Both the position numbers and the translations under genes were made by a program. Shown in pieces: positions 18,021 to 26,984 of a stretch of 64,000 bases of DNA. Within the stretch, counting starts at the first letter, position 1, and every line of letters begins with the position of its first letter. Source of the DNA: Bradyrhizobium sediminis (lineage in GTDB: Bacteria > Pseudomonadota > Alphaproteobacteria > Rhizobiales > Xanthobacteraceae). The notes under the pieces are model-generated. The model was not told where the DNA came from, searched no databases, and saw only the letters and a list, made by a program, of their open reading frames with translations. Location of the stretch: the NCBI RefSeq assembly GCF_018736085.1, contig NZ_CP076134.1:4970501-5034500 (forward strand), in the 5' to 3' direction.

Positions 18021-18758
18021 ATGACAGCCAGAATACCCCTCGATCGCAGCCGCGCTTTCCGCCTGGCGGGAGCGCTTGTCGGTCTTTCCGTCGTGCTCGG
18101 GGCCTGCAGGCACACCGAAGACGTGTACGCCGCAAGCGCTCCGAACGATTATCGCCTGCGCCATCCGATCGCCGTCGAGGAAGCCAACCGCTCGGTCGTG
18201 ATCTTCGTCGGCCAGGCGCGCGGCGGCCTTTCCGCTTCGCAGCGCGCCGACGTCATAGGGCTGGCGCAGACCTGGCTCCGCGAAGGCACCGGCGCGATCA
18301 CCGTCGACGTGCCGGTCGGCACGCCGAACGCGCGGGCGGCTGCGGATTCGTTCCGGGAAATCCAGGCGACGCTGGCGGCCGCGGGCGTGCCGCCGCGCGG
18401 CATCGTGGCCCGCCGCTATCATCCGGAAAACCCGCGCCACATGGAGGCGATCCGGATGAACTATCCGAAGATCTCGGCGGTGGCCGGTCCCTGCGGGACC
18501 TGGCCCGAGGATCTCGGCCCGTCGGTCAACAACACGAGCTATTTCGAAAACAAGCCCTACTACAATTTCGGCTGCGCCTATCAGCGCAACATGGCGGCGA
18601 TGGCCGACAATCCGTCCGACCTGCTGCAGCCGCGGAGCGAGACGCCGGCCTATACGCCGCGGCGTTCCACCGCCTTCGACAAGTATCGCAAGGGCACGCC
18701 GACGACGACGATCTATCCCGAGGCCGAAAAGGCCAAACTCAGCGATACAGGCAAATGA
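18021..18758 (+). CDS. cpaD: Pilus assembly lipoprotein CpaD
   Basis: A 245-residue lipoprotein. The lipobox LVGLSVVLGAC has its Cys near residue 30. The remainder is the CpaD domain, with VVIFVGQARGGLSASQRADV and the conserved late segment SYFENKPYYNFGCAYQRNMAAMADNPSDL. It is thought to help place or stabilise the secretin. Its TGA overlaps the cpaE ATG by four bases (ATGA), so the pair is translationally coupled. Confidence 0.9.
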   Translation: MTARIPLDRSRAFRLAGALVGLSVVLGACRHTEDVYAASAPNDYRLRHPIAVEEANRSVVIFVGQARGGLSASQRADVIGLAQTWLREGTGAITVDVPVGTPNARAAADSFREIQATLAAAGVPPRGIVARRYHPENPRHMEAIRMNYPKISAVAGPCGTWPEDLGPSVNNTSYFENKPYYNFGCAYQRNMAAMADNPSDLLQPRSETPAYTPRRSTAFDKYRKGTPTTTIYPEAEKAKLSDTGK

Positions 18759-20023
18759 TCAGCTACGCGCGCCAGACCCCCGAAGAGCAGCCGGACGCCT
18801 CGTCCCCGGCGGCGGACGATCACATTGCGCCAGCGCCGCGTGTGTCGGTGCAGGCCTTTTGCGAGACCGTGGAGACCGCCGCCGCCGTGCAGTCGGCGGG
18901 CGAAGACCGCCGCCTCGGCAAGGCTCACCTCAAGATCCAGATGGGCGGCATGGCAGTCGCCATCGAGGCCTATCGCACCGCGCCGACGCCGAACGTGATC
19001 ATCCTGGAAACCGAAGGCCGCAGCGACATCCTCGGCGGCCTCGACCAGCTTGCGACCGTGTGCGACGCCGGAACCCGGGTGGTCGTGATCGGCCGCATCA
19101 ACGATGTCACGCTGTATCGCGAACTGGTCCGCCGCGGCGTCAGCGACTACGTGCTCGCGCCGGTCAACGCGCTGGACGTGGTGCGTTCGGTCTGCAACCT
19201 GTTCTCGGCGCCGGAAGCCAAGGCGGTCGGCCGCATCATCGCCATCGTCGGCGCCAAGGGCGGCGTCGGCGCGTCCACCATCGCGCACAACGTCGCCTGG
19301 GCGATCGCGCGCGATCTCGCGCTGGATTCCGTGGTTGCCGATCTCGATCTCGCGTTCGGCACCGCCGGCCTCGATTACAATCAGGATCCGCCGCAGGGCA
19401 TTGCGGACGCGGTGTTCTCGCCCGATCGCGTCGATACCGCGTTCGTCGACCGCCTGCTGTCGAAGTGCACCGACCACCTCAGCCTGCTGGCGGCGCCGGC
19501 GACGCTGGACCGGGTCTACGACTTCGGCGCCGACGCGTTCGATGCGATCTTCGATACGCTTCGCACCACGATGCCGTGCATCGTGCTCGACGTTCCCCAT
19601 CAGTGGTCGGGATGGACCAAGCGCGCCCTGGTGGGCGCCGACGATATTCTGATCGTCGGGGTGCCCGATCTCGCCAATTTGCGCAACACCAAGAACATCT
19701 TCGACCTGCTGAAGGCATCGCGGCCCAACGACCGGACCCCGCTCTACTGCCTCAATATGGTCGGCATGCCGAAGCGGCCGGAGATCAACGCCAGCGAATT
19801 CGCCAAGGCGATCGAGAGCCAGCCGATTGCCGCTATTCCGTTCGATCCGCAGATGTTCGGATCGGCGGCCAACAACGGCCAGATGATCGCGGAGATCTCC
19901 GCCAGCCATCGCACCACCGAGATGTTTCTGCAGATCGCACAGCGGCTGACAGGCCGCGGCGAGACCAAAAAGCCGCGGGGTTCGTTCCTGTCACCCCTCA
20001 TCGAGAAGCTGCGGGCCAAGTAA
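18755..20023 (+). CDS. cpaE: Pilus localisation ATPase CpaE (TadZ)
   Basis: A 422-residue protein: an N-terminal receiver-like domain (about 70-155) and a C-terminal ParA/MinD-like ATPase domain (about 160-400). The Walker A region is GAKGGVGASTIAHN, which lacks the usual terminal Lys-Thr of KGGVGKT; this departure is common in CpaE/TadZ. It directs the pilus machine to its cell site. Overlaps cpaD by four bases; cpaF starts 21 bases downstream. Confidence 0.92.
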   Translation: MISYARQTPEEQPDASSPAADDHIAPAPRVSVQAFCETVETAAAVQSAGEDRRLGKAHLKIQMGGMAVAIEAYRTAPTPNVIILETEGRSDILGGLDQLATVCDAGTRVVVIGRINDVTLYRELVRRGVSDYVLAPVNALDVVRSVCNLFSAPEAKAVGRIIAIVGAKGGVGASTIAHNVAWAIARDLALDSVVADLDLAFGTAGLDYNQDPPQGIADAVFSPDRVDTAFVDRLLSKCTDHLSLLAAPATLDRVYDFGADAFDAIFDTLRTTMPCIVLDVPHQWSGWTKRALVGADDILIVGVPDLANLRNTKNIFDLLKASRPNDRTPLYCLNMVGMPKRPEINASEFAKAIESQPIAAIPFDPQMFGSAANNGQMIAEISASHRTTEMFLQIAQRLTGRGETKKPRGSFLSPLIEKLRAK

Positions 20024-20044
20024 CCGTCCGCATGGAGTAACGTC

Positions 20045-21508
20045 GTGTTTGGTAAGCGTAGCGGAACTGACAGCGATACGCGGGCGTTGAAGCCCGCCGC
20101 CGGCGCATTCAACCCGCCTGCGGCGGCGCCGGCCGTCCATACCTCCGCCCCGCCCATGGTTTCCTCGCCGCCGATCTCGCCGGCGAAGGCGGCGCCGCCG
20201 GCGCCCGCGATGGATGCGCGGCGGTCGGACAGCTACTATCAGGTCAAGGCGACGATCTTCGGCGCGCTGATCGAGGCGATCGACCTTGCCCAGCTCGCCA
20301 AGCTCGACGGCGAGTCCGCGCGCGAGGAAATTCGCGACATCGTCAACGAGATCATCGCGATCAAGAACATCGTGATGTCGATTGCCGAGCAGGAAGAACT
20401 GCTCGACGACATCTGCAACGACGTTCTCGGCTACGGCCCGCTGGAACCCCTGCTGTCGCGCGACGACATCGCCGACATCATGGTCAACGGCGCCGGCACG
20501 GTGTTCATCGAAGTCGCCGGCAAGATCCAGCGCACCGGGATCCGCTTTCGCGACAACCAGCAGCTCCTCAATATCTGCCAGCGCATCGTCAGCCAGGTCG
20601 GCCGGCGGGTCGACGAATCCTCGCCGATCTGCGACGCCCGCCTCGCCGACGGCTCGCGCGTCAACGCCATCGTTCCGCCGCTGGCGATCGACGGCCCCGC
20701 ACTGACCATCCGCAAGTTCAAGAAGGACAAGCTGACGCTGGATCAGCTGGTCAAGTTCGGCGCGATCACGCCGGAAGGCGCCGAAATCCTGCAGATCATC
20801 GGGCGCTGCCGCGCCAACGTGCTGATCTCCGGCGGCACCGGCTCCGGCAAGACCACGCTGCTGAACTGCCTGACCAACTACATCGACGACGACGAGCGCA
20901 TCATCACCTGCGAAGACGCCGCCGAACTTCAATTGCAGCAGCCGCATGTGGTGCGGCTGGAAACCCGTCCGCCCAACATCGAAGGCGAAGGCCAGGTCAC
21001 GATGCGCGAACTGGTCCGCAACTGCCTGCGTATGCGCCCTGAACGCATCATCGTCGGCGAAGTCCGCGGACCCGAGGCGTTCGACCTCCTGCAGGCCATG
21101 AATACCGGCCACGACGGATCGATGGGAACGCTGCACGCCAACAATCCGCGCGAAGCCCTGTCGCGCTGCGAATCGATGATCACGATGGGCGGCTTCTCGC
21201 TGCCGTCGCGGACCATTCGCGAGATGATATGCGCCTCGATCGACGTCATCATCCAGGCCGCGCGCCTGCGCGACGGTTCGCGGCGCATCACCCACATCAC
21301 CGAGGTGATGGGCATGGAAGGCGACACCATCATCACCCAGGACCTGTTCATCTACGACCTGATGGGCGAGGACGCCAACGGACAGATCATCGGCCGGCAT
21401 CGCTCGACCGGGATCGGACGGCCGCGGTTCTGGGATCGGGCGCGATATTACGGCGAGGAGAAGCGGCTTGCCGCAGCCCTCGACGCAGCCGAAGTCAAGG
21501 AAACCTGA
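20045..21508 (+). CDS. cpaF: Pilus secretion ATPase CpaF (TadA)
   Basis: A 487-residue type II/IV secretion ATPase with a GTG start. A Pro/Ala-rich N-terminus of about 60 residues leads into the N-terminal domain and then the RecA-like core: Walker A GGTGSGKTTLL (about residue 263), Asp box, Walker B RMRPERIIVGEVRGPEA, and the His box MGTLHANNPREAL. It powers assembly (and probably retraction) of the Flp pilus from the cytoplasmic side. tadB follows 11 bases on. Confidence 0.95.
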   Translation: MFGKRSGTDSDTRALKPAAGAFNPPAAAPAVHTSAPPMVSSPPISPAKAAPPAPAMDARRSDSYYQVKATIFGALIEAIDLAQLAKLDGESAREEIRDIVNEIIAIKNIVMSIAEQEELLDDICNDVLGYGPLEPLLSRDDIADIMVNGAGTVFIEVAGKIQRTGIRFRDNQQLLNICQRIVSQVGRRVDESSPICDARLADGSRVNAIVPPLAIDGPALTIRKFKKDKLTLDQLVKFGAITPEGAEILQIIGRCRANVLISGGTGSGKTTLLNCLTNYIDDDERIITCEDAAELQLQQPHVVRLETRPPNIEGEGQVTMRELVRNCLRMRPERIIVGEVRGPEAFDLLQAMNTGHDGSMGTLHANNPREALSRCESMITMGGFSLPSRTIREMICASIDVIIQAARLRDGSRRITHITEVMGMEGDTIITQDLFIYDLMGEDANGQIIGRHRSTGIGRPRFWDRARYYGEEKRLAAALDAAEVKET

Positions 21509-21519
21509 GGGAGCGGGCC

Positions 21520-22497
21520 ATGAACATTCAAGCGCTCGCACTGGCATTTCTCGCCGCCACCGCGGTAGGCGGCGTGTTATGGGTCTTCGTCTATCCCCTG
21601 CTGTCGGGCGAGAAGAAGGCCGAAAACCGCCGCGCCTCGGTCGCCAAGGCGGAGCCGGTCGCCGCCCGGCAAGCCGACAAGAGCCAGCGCTCCCGACGCG
21701 AACAGGTCGAGGGATCGCTGAAGGAACTCGACGCGCGCCTGCAGAAGGAAAAAAGGGTTTCGCTGAGCGTCCGTCTCACCCAGGCCGGCCTGGACTGGAC
21801 GCCGCAGAAATTCATGATCGTTTCCGGCATCATGGGCGCGGCCTGCTTCGCCCTGGTGCTGATGTCCGGGGGCGGATTGCTGGGGGCCGCGGGCCTCGGC
21901 ATTGGCGCCGGCTTCGGCCTGCCGCGCTGGGCCCTGGGCTTTCTCAAGACGCGCCGGGAAAAGGCATTTCTCAAGGCGCTGCCGGACGCCGTCGACGTCA
22001 TCGTTCGCGGCATCAAGGCGGGCCTGCCGCTGTTCGAATCGATCAAGGTGGTCGCCGCCGACGCGCCGGAGCCGCTGCGGGGCGAATTCCTCGCCATCAT
22101 CGAAACCCAGGCGATCGGCATGCCGCTCGGCGAGGCCTGCGCGCGGCTGTTCGACCGGATGCCGGTGCCGGAAGCCAACTTCTTCGGGATCGTGATCGCG
22201 ATCCAGCAGAAGTCCGGCGGCAACCTGTCGGAAGCACTCGGCAACCTGTCCAAGGTGCTGCGCGACCGCAAGAAGATGGCCGAGAAGATCCAGGCCATGT
22301 CGATGGAGGCCAAGGCGTCCGCGGCGATCATCGGCTCGCTGCCGCCGATCGTCATGCTGCTCGTCTACCTCTCGACGCCCGACTACATCTCGCTGCTGTG
22401 GACCCATCCGACCGGCCAGCTGATGCTGGTCGGCTGCGTGATCTGGATGTCCATCGGCATCTTCGTGATGAAGAGAATGATCAACTTCGACTTCTGA
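21520..22497 (+). CDS. tadB: Pilus inner-membrane platform protein TadB
   Basis: A 325-residue type II secretion F-domain protein. An N-terminal helix, a charged linker, then two central helices (about 100-150), the T2SSF domain (LPDAVDVIVRGIKAGLPLFESI ... IAIQQKSGGNLSEALGNL) and two C-terminal helices. It is a core platform subunit that couples CpaF to pilin assembly. The ATG at 21520 follows GAGGGAGCGGG, a strong ribosome site. tadC begins 9 bases after its stop. Confidence 0.94.
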   Translation: MNIQALALAFLAATAVGGVLWVFVYPLLSGEKKAENRRASVAKAEPVAARQADKSQRSRREQVEGSLKELDARLQKEKRVSLSVRLTQAGLDWTPQKFMIVSGIMGAACFALVLMSGGGLLGAAGLGIGAGFGLPRWALGFLKTRREKAFLKALPDAVDVIVRGIKAGLPLFESIKVVAADAPEPLRGEFLAIIETQAIGMPLGEACARLFDRMPVPEANFFGIVIAIQQKSGGNLSEALGNLSKVLRDRKKMAEKIQAMSMEAKASAAIIGSLPPIVMLLVYLSTPDYISLLWTHPTGQLMLVGCVIWMSIGIFVMKRMINFDF

Positions 22498-22506
22498 CGG
22501 TGCAGC

Positions 22507-23481
22507 ATGATTGATTTCCTGGTCACAAAGCTCCACGACGCGCGGTTCATGACCATGCTGCTCGCCGCCATCGCCGTGAGCGCGACCGCCTATACCCTGA
22601 TCATGCCGCTGTTCGCGGGCGAGGGGCTGGCAAAGCGCATGAAGGCGGTCGCCAGCGAGCGCGAGCGGATCCGGCAGCGCGAGCGCGAGCGTCTCACCAA
22701 GACCGAGAAGGTATCGCTGCGCCAGACCCCGAAGCAGGTCGTCTCCCGGGTGGTGGAAGACTTCAACCTGACGAAATGGCTGGCGCAGGAAGCCGCGCGC
22801 GAAAAGCTGACCATGGCCGGCTATCGCGGCCAGGCGCCCTATATCACCTTCCTGTTCTTCCGGCTGGTGACGCCGATCGTGATGTTCTTCGGCGCTGTGC
22901 TGTATGTCTTCGTGATCTCGCACATGGAAAAATCATTGCCGGTCAAGATCGGCATGTGCGTCGCTGCGGCCTATCTCGGCCTGCAGGCGCCGATGCTGTT
23001 CCTGAAGAACGCCATCACCAAGCGCCAGCTCTCGATCAAGCGGGCGTTTCCCGACGCGCTCGATCTGCTGTTGATCTGCATCGAGTCCGGCATGTCGATC
23101 GAAACCGCGTTCCGCAAGGTCTCGACCGAGATCGTCACCCAGTCGATCGCGCTGTCGGAGGAGTTCACGCTGACCACCGCCGAACTGTCCTATCTGCAGG
23201 ACCGCAAGGTGGCCTACGAGAACCTCGCGAAGCGCACCGGGCTCGAGGGCGTGAAGTCGGTCTGCCTGGCGCTGCAACAGTCGGAACGTTACGGCACCCC
23301 GCTCGGCCAGAGCCTGCGCGTGATGGCGCAGGAAAACCGCGACATGCGCATGAACGAGGCCGAGAAGAAGGCCGCCGCATTGCCGCCGAAGCTGACGGTG
23401 CCGATGATCCTGTTCTTCCTGCCGGTGCTGTTCGTGGTCATCCTGGGACCGACCGGCATCAAGGTCGCGGCGATGCAGTGA
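22507..23481 (+). CDS. tadC: Pilus inner-membrane platform protein TadC
   Basis: A 324-residue partner of TadB with the same fold: an N-terminal helix, a highly charged Arg/Glu stretch (about 45-75), paired helices near 120-165, and the T2SSF domain (FPDALDLLLICIESGMSIETAF ... LALQQSERYGTPLGQSLRVMAQE). Two C-terminal helices end the protein. Last gene of the cpaB-tadC series. Confidence 0.94.
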   Translation: MIDFLVTKLHDARFMTMLLAAIAVSATAYTLIMPLFAGEGLAKRMKAVASERERIRQRERERLTKTEKVSLRQTPKQVVSRVVEDFNLTKWLAQEAAREKLTMAGYRGQAPYITFLFFRLVTPIVMFFGAVLYVFVISHMEKSLPVKIGMCVAAAYLGLQAPMLFLKNAITKRQLSIKRAFPDALDLLLICIESGMSIETAFRKVSTEIVTQSIALSEEFTLTTAELSYLQDRKVAYENLAKRTGLEGVKSVCLALQQSERYGTPLGQSLRVMAQENRDMRMNEAEKKAAALPPKLTVPMILFFLPVLFVVILGPTGIKVAAMQ

Positions 23482-23532
23482 GGCCGCAGTTTCGCGACGG
23501 AGCCGATCAGCTACGGCATTTGACGCTGTCAT

Positions 23533-23553
23533 CGCCCGGCACTTGACCGGGCG
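23533..23553 (+). terminator. Possible terminator hairpin between tadC and tadD
   Basis: CGCCCGG / CCGGGCG inverted repeat about 50 bases after the tadC stop, in a convergent 196-base gap. A second small palindrome (GCCGGCACGCCGGC) follows. No T-run is present. It may equally be a truncated palindromic repeat. Confidence 0.35.
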
Positions 23554-23677
23554 AGCCGGCACGCCGGCGGCCCCAAACCAAAAATATCGAAAACAACCCC
23601 ATGCAAAGTAAGTCGACGGTATCTGGACGCCTCCAGCGGCGCGGTGTCGGGCGAGCCGGCCTTGAATGGTGACGCCG

Positions 23678-24502
23678 TCAGTCCGGCCGGTTGAGCGAGG
23701 CCACCGGCATCGACGCCGCGCCGCCGGCAGCGCGCGGGTTATCCTTGCGCGCCAGCATCTGCTTCAGATAGCCGACATTGGCGGCGGCTTCCTCGGCCGG
23801 CAGGTCGGCCTTGACGATTTCCTCGGCTTCGGCGAAGCGGCCCTGCAGGCCGACCACGAGGCCCAGATTCTGCCGCACCCGCGCGTCGGCGCGGGCGTTG
23901 CCATAGGCCTTGCGCAGGGTCGCTTCGGCCTTCGGCAGGTCCCTGGAGAGAACGTAGGACAGCCCGAGATTGGACAGCACCGACGGCTCGTCGGGCACGA
24001 TCCGCAAGGCGCTGGCGTAATAGCGGCGGGCCTCTTCATGCCGGCCGAGCTGATCGAGCGTGGTTCCCTGCACCGACAGGATGCGCCAGTCCGGATTGTC
24101 GGGCGAATGGGCGCGGGTGAGGACGTCGAACGCGCGCTGGAAACTGCCGTTGTCGGCGAGCGCCCGGCCATAGCCGGCGAGCAGCGCCTTGTGGCTCGGA
24201 TGGGCGATGGTGGCCTGCTCGAACACGGCAACGGCCTGGGCGCGCTGACCGGTGGAGCGGAGCGCCTGGCCGTAGCGCAGGGCGGCTTCGGGATCCTTGG
24301 GATTGGCGCGATAGCGCTCGCCATAGGCGTCGACCGAGCGCCGCGGATCGGCATCGGGGCCGGGACTGGGACTTGCTTCGGCCTTCGAGGTGATCGAGCC
24401 GGTGATGTCGGACATGGTCTGGCAGCCGCCAAGGCTCGCGGCCAGAATCGCCGTCGCGGCTGCGGACGCAAGAAGCCGGGCAAGGCTGGGAGGCTGACGC
24501 AT
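23678..24502 (-). CDS. tadD: TPR lipoprotein TadD
   Basis: A 274-residue protein with lipobox LAASLGGC (Cys about residue 27) and about five tetratricopeptide repeats between residues 60 and 235 (for example AALRYGQALRSTGQRAQAVAVFEQA and VLSNLGLSYVLSRDLPKAEATLRKA). TadD-type lipoproteins help place the secretin or machine in the envelope. It converges on tadC from the opposite strand. A weak CtrA-like site (TTAA-N7-TTAGG, minus strand, 24562-24577) lies upstream. Confidence 0.85.
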   Translation of the reverse strand: MRQPPSLARLLASAAATAILAASLGGCQTMSDITGSITSKAEASPSPGPDADPRRSVDAYGERYRANPKDPEAALRYGQALRSTGQRAQAVAVFEQATIAHPSHKALLAGYGRALADNGSFQRAFDVLTRAHSPDNPDWRILSVQGTTLDQLGRHEEARRYYASALRIVPDEPSVLSNLGLSYVLSRDLPKAEATLRKAYGNARADARVRQNLGLVVGLQGRFAEAEEIVKADLPAEEAAANVGYLKQMLARKDNPRAAGGAASMPVASLNRPD

Positions 24503-24643
24503 GGCACTTTAACTCACGGGCGAATTGACCGGGCCGAACGCGCCAGCAATAGACTGTTAACCCTAACGTCTGGTTAATTGACGCCCTGCGCCCGACTCTC
24601 CTCTGCCCTGCCCCCGCCATTTCAATGGAAGACCGAAAACCGC

Positions 24644-26026
24644 ATGCCATCCGTATTCGAGACCGCGGCCACAGTCACAGCTATTCCCATCACCTTTGCC
24701 ACCAAGGCGACATGGGACGCGATCTGCGCCGGCCTGCCCGCGCAAGCCCGGCAGTTCGCGCTCGCAAACGGCTTTGCCGCCAAGCCCGGGGCCTGCCTGA
24801 CGCTGCCGTCAGCGGACGGACAGATCGCGCAGGTGCTGTTCGGTCTCGAGGATGAGGCCAGCAAATCCCGCGACCTGTTCCAGCCAGGCTCCCTGCCCGG
24901 CCTGCTGCCGCCGGGCATCTACCGTTTTGCCAATTCGCCGCATGATGCGCGCCTCGCCGCGCTGGCGTTCGCGCTTGGATCCTACCGCTTCGGCCGCTAT
25001 CGCAAGGCGGATGCGCCTGGCGTCCGGCTGGTGCCGCCCGCAGGCGTCGACACAGGCGAGATCGCGCGGATGACGGAAGCCGCTGCCCTTGCCCGCGACC
25101 TCATCAATACGCCGTCGAACGACATGGGACCGGAGCAGCTGGCGCAGGCCGCCCAGGAACTCGCCAGCCGCTTCGGCGCCAGCTTCAGCGTCATCGTCGG
25201 CGAGGACCTGACGCGGCAGAATTTCCCGCTGATTCACGCGGTGGGCATGGCGTCCTCCCGCGCGCCGCGGCTAATCGACTTCCAATGGGGCGATCCCGCC
25301 CACCCCAAGGTGACGCTGGTCGGCAAGGGCGTCTGCTTCGATACCGGCGGGCTCGACCTCAAGTCATCGGCCGGCATGCTGATCATGAAGAAGGACATGG
25401 GCGGCGCCGCCAACGTGCTGGCGCTGGCGCAGATGGTGATGGATGCGCAACTCAAGCTGCGGCTGCGCGTGCTGATTCCGGCGGTCGAGAACGCGGTCGG
25501 CGGCAACGCGTTCCGGCCGCTCGACATCTTCAAATCGCGCAAGGGCCTCACGGTGGAGATCGGCAACACCGACGCCGAGGGCCGGCTGGTGCTGGCGGAC
25601 GCGCTGGCGCTGGCCTGCGAGGACAAGCCGGATCTGCTGATCGATCTCGGCACGCTGACGGGTGCGGCGCGGGTGGCGCTGGGGCCGGATTTACCGCCCT
25701 TTTACACCAATGATGAAACGCTGGCGCAGGACGTCGCGCGGTGCGCAGGAGCGGAGAACGACCCGATGTGGCGATTGCCGCTGTGGCCGGCCTACGATGC
25801 CTGGCTCGATTCGAAGGTCGCCAACGTCAACAATGCGCCGTCGGGCACCTTTGCGGGCTCCATCACCTGCGCTCTGTTCCTGCAGCGCTTCGTCGAGGAC
25901 ACGACACGCTGGCTGCATGTCGATATCTACGGCTGGACGCCGTCGGCCAAACCGGCGCGTCCGGAGGGCGGCGAATGCCAGGCCGCGCGCGCGATCTACA
26001 GACTGTTGGGCGAACGCTATGGATGA
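24644..26026 (+). CDS. Leucyl aminopeptidase family protein (M17)
   Basis: A 460-residue cytosolic metallo-aminopeptidase. The catalytic C-terminal domain carries VGKGVCFDTGGLDLKSSAGM, MKKDMGGAA and the M17 signature NTDAEGRLVLADAL, which include the two-metal ligands and the catalytic Lys and Arg. It releases N-terminal residues from peptides. A TTG at 24578 would extend it, but the ATG at 24644 gives the better start. It overlaps the next gene by eight bases, so the peptidase and the NlpC/P60 protein are probably made together. Confidence 0.92.
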   Translation: MPSVFETAATVTAIPITFATKATWDAICAGLPAQARQFALANGFAAKPGACLTLPSADGQIAQVLFGLEDEASKSRDLFQPGSLPGLLPPGIYRFANSPHDARLAALAFALGSYRFGRYRKADAPGVRLVPPAGVDTGEIARMTEAAALARDLINTPSNDMGPEQLAQAAQELASRFGASFSVIVGEDLTRQNFPLIHAVGMASSRAPRLIDFQWGDPAHPKVTLVGKGVCFDTGGLDLKSSAGMLIMKKDMGGAANVLALAQMVMDAQLKLRLRVLIPAVENAVGGNAFRPLDIFKSRKGLTVEIGNTDAEGRLVLADALALACEDKPDLLIDLGTLTGAARVALGPDLPPFYTNDETLAQDVARCAGAENDPMWRLPLWPAYDAWLDSKVANVNNAPSGTFAGSITCALFLQRFVEDTTRWLHVDIYGWTPSAKPARPEGGECQAARAIYRLLGERYG

Positions 26027-26864
26027 TCCGCGGCTGACGCCGGCGCGACCCGATCTCGCCGCGAAATATCTCGAAGGCAAGGTCAAGGCAGCGCGCTTCG
26101 TCACCGGCGAGGAATTCGAGATTGCGGAAGCGATCGCGCCGCTGCGCACCGGGCCGTCGGCCGATGCCGAGCTGGCGACGCAGGCGCTCAAGGGCGAGCG
26201 CATCACGATCTATGACCGCAACCATGAAGGTTTTGCCTGGGGCCAGCTGAACGGCGACGGTTATGTCGGCTGGCTGCCCGACCGCGCGCTGGAAAAACCA
26301 AAGGGCGCGCCGACGCACAAGATCACGAGCTTGCGAACCTTTGCCTTCCCGGGCCCTTCGATCAAATTGTCGCCCGCCGAGACGTTGCCGATGGGCGCGC
26401 TGGTAATGGTGGTGCGCGAGGAGGGCCCGTTCGCCGTGACGCGGGAGGGATGGTATCTGCCGCGCATGCATGTCGATGTCCTCGATGAGATGGCGGAAGA
26501 TTTCGTCGCGGTCGCCGAGCGCTTCGTCGGCACGCCCTATCTCTGGGGCGGCAAGAGCAGTTTTGGCATCGATTGTTCCGGCCTGCTGCAGGTGTCGCTC
26601 AACGCCGCCGGCACCGGCTGCCCGCGTGACAGCGACATGCAGCGCGACGGCCTCGGCCGCCTGCTGGGACTGGCCGAAGCCAGCCATTTGCAGCGCGGCG
26701 ACCTGATCTTCTGGAGCGGCCACGTCGCCATCGTGCGCGACGCCGAAACCATCGTGCACGCCAATGCGCATCACATGGCGACCGTGATCGAAAACACCCG
26801 CGACGCCATCGCCCGCATCAAGGCCGCGGGCAGCGAGGTCAGGGCGATCAAGCGGCTGGGTTAA
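26019..26864 (+). CDS. NlpC/P60 family peptidase with SH3-like domain
   Basis: A 281-residue protein. An SH3-like region (about 45-135, with GQLNGDGYVGWLPDRALE) leads into an NlpC/P60 Cys-peptidase domain (about 150-270). The catalytic Cys is in GIDCSGLLQ and the His in SGHVAIVRDA. The family cleaves gamma-D-Glu bonds in cell-wall peptides. No signal peptide is visible, which fits a role in cytoplasmic recycling of muropeptides alongside the overlapping aminopeptidase gene. Start ATG at 26019 lies inside the end of that gene. Confidence 0.9.
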   Translation: MDDPRLTPARPDLAAKYLEGKVKAARFVTGEEFEIAEAIAPLRTGPSADAELATQALKGERITIYDRNHEGFAWGQLNGDGYVGWLPDRALEKPKGAPTHKITSLRTFAFPGPSIKLSPAETLPMGALVMVVREEGPFAVTREGWYLPRMHVDVLDEMAEDFVAVAERFVGTPYLWGGKSSFGIDCSGLLQVSLNAAGTGCPRDSDMQRDGLGRLLGLAEASHLQRGDLIFWSGHVAIVRDAETIVHANAHHMATVIENTRDAIARIKAAGSEVRAIKRLG

Positions 26865-26883
26865 AAGACAGCGCCTTTGTGCT

Positions 26884-26967
26884 CGTCATTGCGAGCGCAG
26901 CGAAGCAATCCATAGCTGACCAGGACGATGGATGGATTGCTTCGTCGCTTCGCTCCTCGCAATGACG
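26884..26967. repeat. Palindromic intergenic repeat, family C
   Basis: Inverted arms starting CGTCATTGCGAGCG... and ending ...CTCGCAATGACG, with GAAGCAATCCAT / ATGGATTGCTTC inside. A second copy is at 54417-54500. It sits between two convergent genes and may act as a bidirectional hairpin. Confidence 0.8.
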
Positions 26968-26984
26968 CTGAGATGCCGAAACGG